The notes under the pieces: generated by a model
Told to the model about the DNA's origin: nothing
The model's input: only the letters and a program-made list of their open reading frames with translations
Databases searched by the model: none
Shown here: positions 63,966 to 64,000 of the stretch, piece after piece
Layout: every line of letters starts with the position of its first letter
Numbering within the stretch: position 1 is the first letter of the stretch
Source: Cyanobacterium stanieri LEGE 03274
Lineage (GTDB): Bacteria; Cyanobacteriota; Cyanobacteriia; Cyanobacteriales; Cyanobacteriaceae
Assembly (NCBI RefSeq): GCF_015207825.1
Contig: NZ_JADEWC010000013.1
Span: forward strand, 22,304 to 86,303
DNA length: 64,000 nucleotides
Direction: 5' to 3'
Position numbers and translations under genes: made by a program

Positions 63966-64000
63966 CTTCAGTCCTAGATTTATCATATGGGGAGTAGGGG

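Noticed and set aside
1..64000. CRISPR arrays, prophage or intact insertion sequences
   Set aside because: No regularly spaced identical repeats, no cas, phage or transposase genes were seen; only short non-coding MITE-like repeats.

Overview
This window is chromosomal DNA from a low-GC cyanobacterium, probably a unicellular member of the Cyanobacterium/Geminocystis group; the genus is inferred from overall flavour. Evidence includes many HIP1 octamers (GCGATCGC) inside genes, a CO2-hydration protein (CupB/ChpX type), ferredoxin-nitrite reductase, the FtrV subunit of ferredoxin-thioredoxin reductase, and cyanobacterial families such as DUF1830, DUF2470 and DUF4327. Most of it is ordinary, densely packed core genome on both strands. 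There is no CRISPR array, prophage or intact transposase.

Layout. 1-5.4 kb: 3'-truncated glcD, a PEP-CTERM protein, a small secreted protein, and cupB-purE. 5.6-12.4 kb: a probable extracellular polysaccharide locus with an outer-membrane barrel candidate, a double-DUF3131 periplasmic protein and a BcsA-like synthase carrying an insertion of about 230 residues. A C-terminal processing protease follows on the other strand. 13.9-19.4 kb: arsM, then arsS-pstS-pstC-pstA-pstB in one tight cluster, coupling arsenosugar synthesis with a phosphate-type ABC transporter. 19.5-27.9 kb: DUF4253, a methyltransferase, an ECF sigma/anti-sigma pair bracketed by inverted copies of a MITE-like repeat, a TauE-type exporter, two TVP38-family membrane proteins, a MerA-like flavoprotein and an M48 protease whose stop codon lies inside tRNA-Leu(CAA).

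28-35 kb: a second tRNA-Leu (UAG), a NYN-domain protein, an HNH nuclease, DUF2470, a MASE1-GGDEF cyclase, an EcfT/CbiQ protein, DUF4327, a cystine-lyase-like PLP enzyme and ftrV. 35-46.7 kb: DUF1830, nirA with a clear terminator, a YqiJ/flotillin pair, a methionine gamma-lyase-like enzyme, an ADP-forming acyl-CoA synthetase fused to a GNAT domain, and a TPR protein. 46.9-52.7 kb: a TgpA-like transglutaminase-fold protein that has lost its catalytic Cys and His, a DUF697-type GTPase, an SDR-like protein and a secreted MORN-repeat protein.

52.8-64 kb: a TonB-dependent uptake island. It has TonB with an unusual repetitive C-terminal extension, a cobalamin-riboswitch operon (btuB, a [2Fe-2S] protein, an unknown membrane protein), exbB-exbD, a siderophore-type receptor and a FecB-like binding protein. 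ExbB/ExbD/TonB should energise both receptors; the inner-membrane permease and ATPase for either substrate are not in the window.

The least explained signals are the two related families of short double-hairpin repeats (at least five copies), the polysaccharide locus with its interrupted synthase, the ars-pst fusion of pathways, and the two unknown proteins under the B12 riboswitch.
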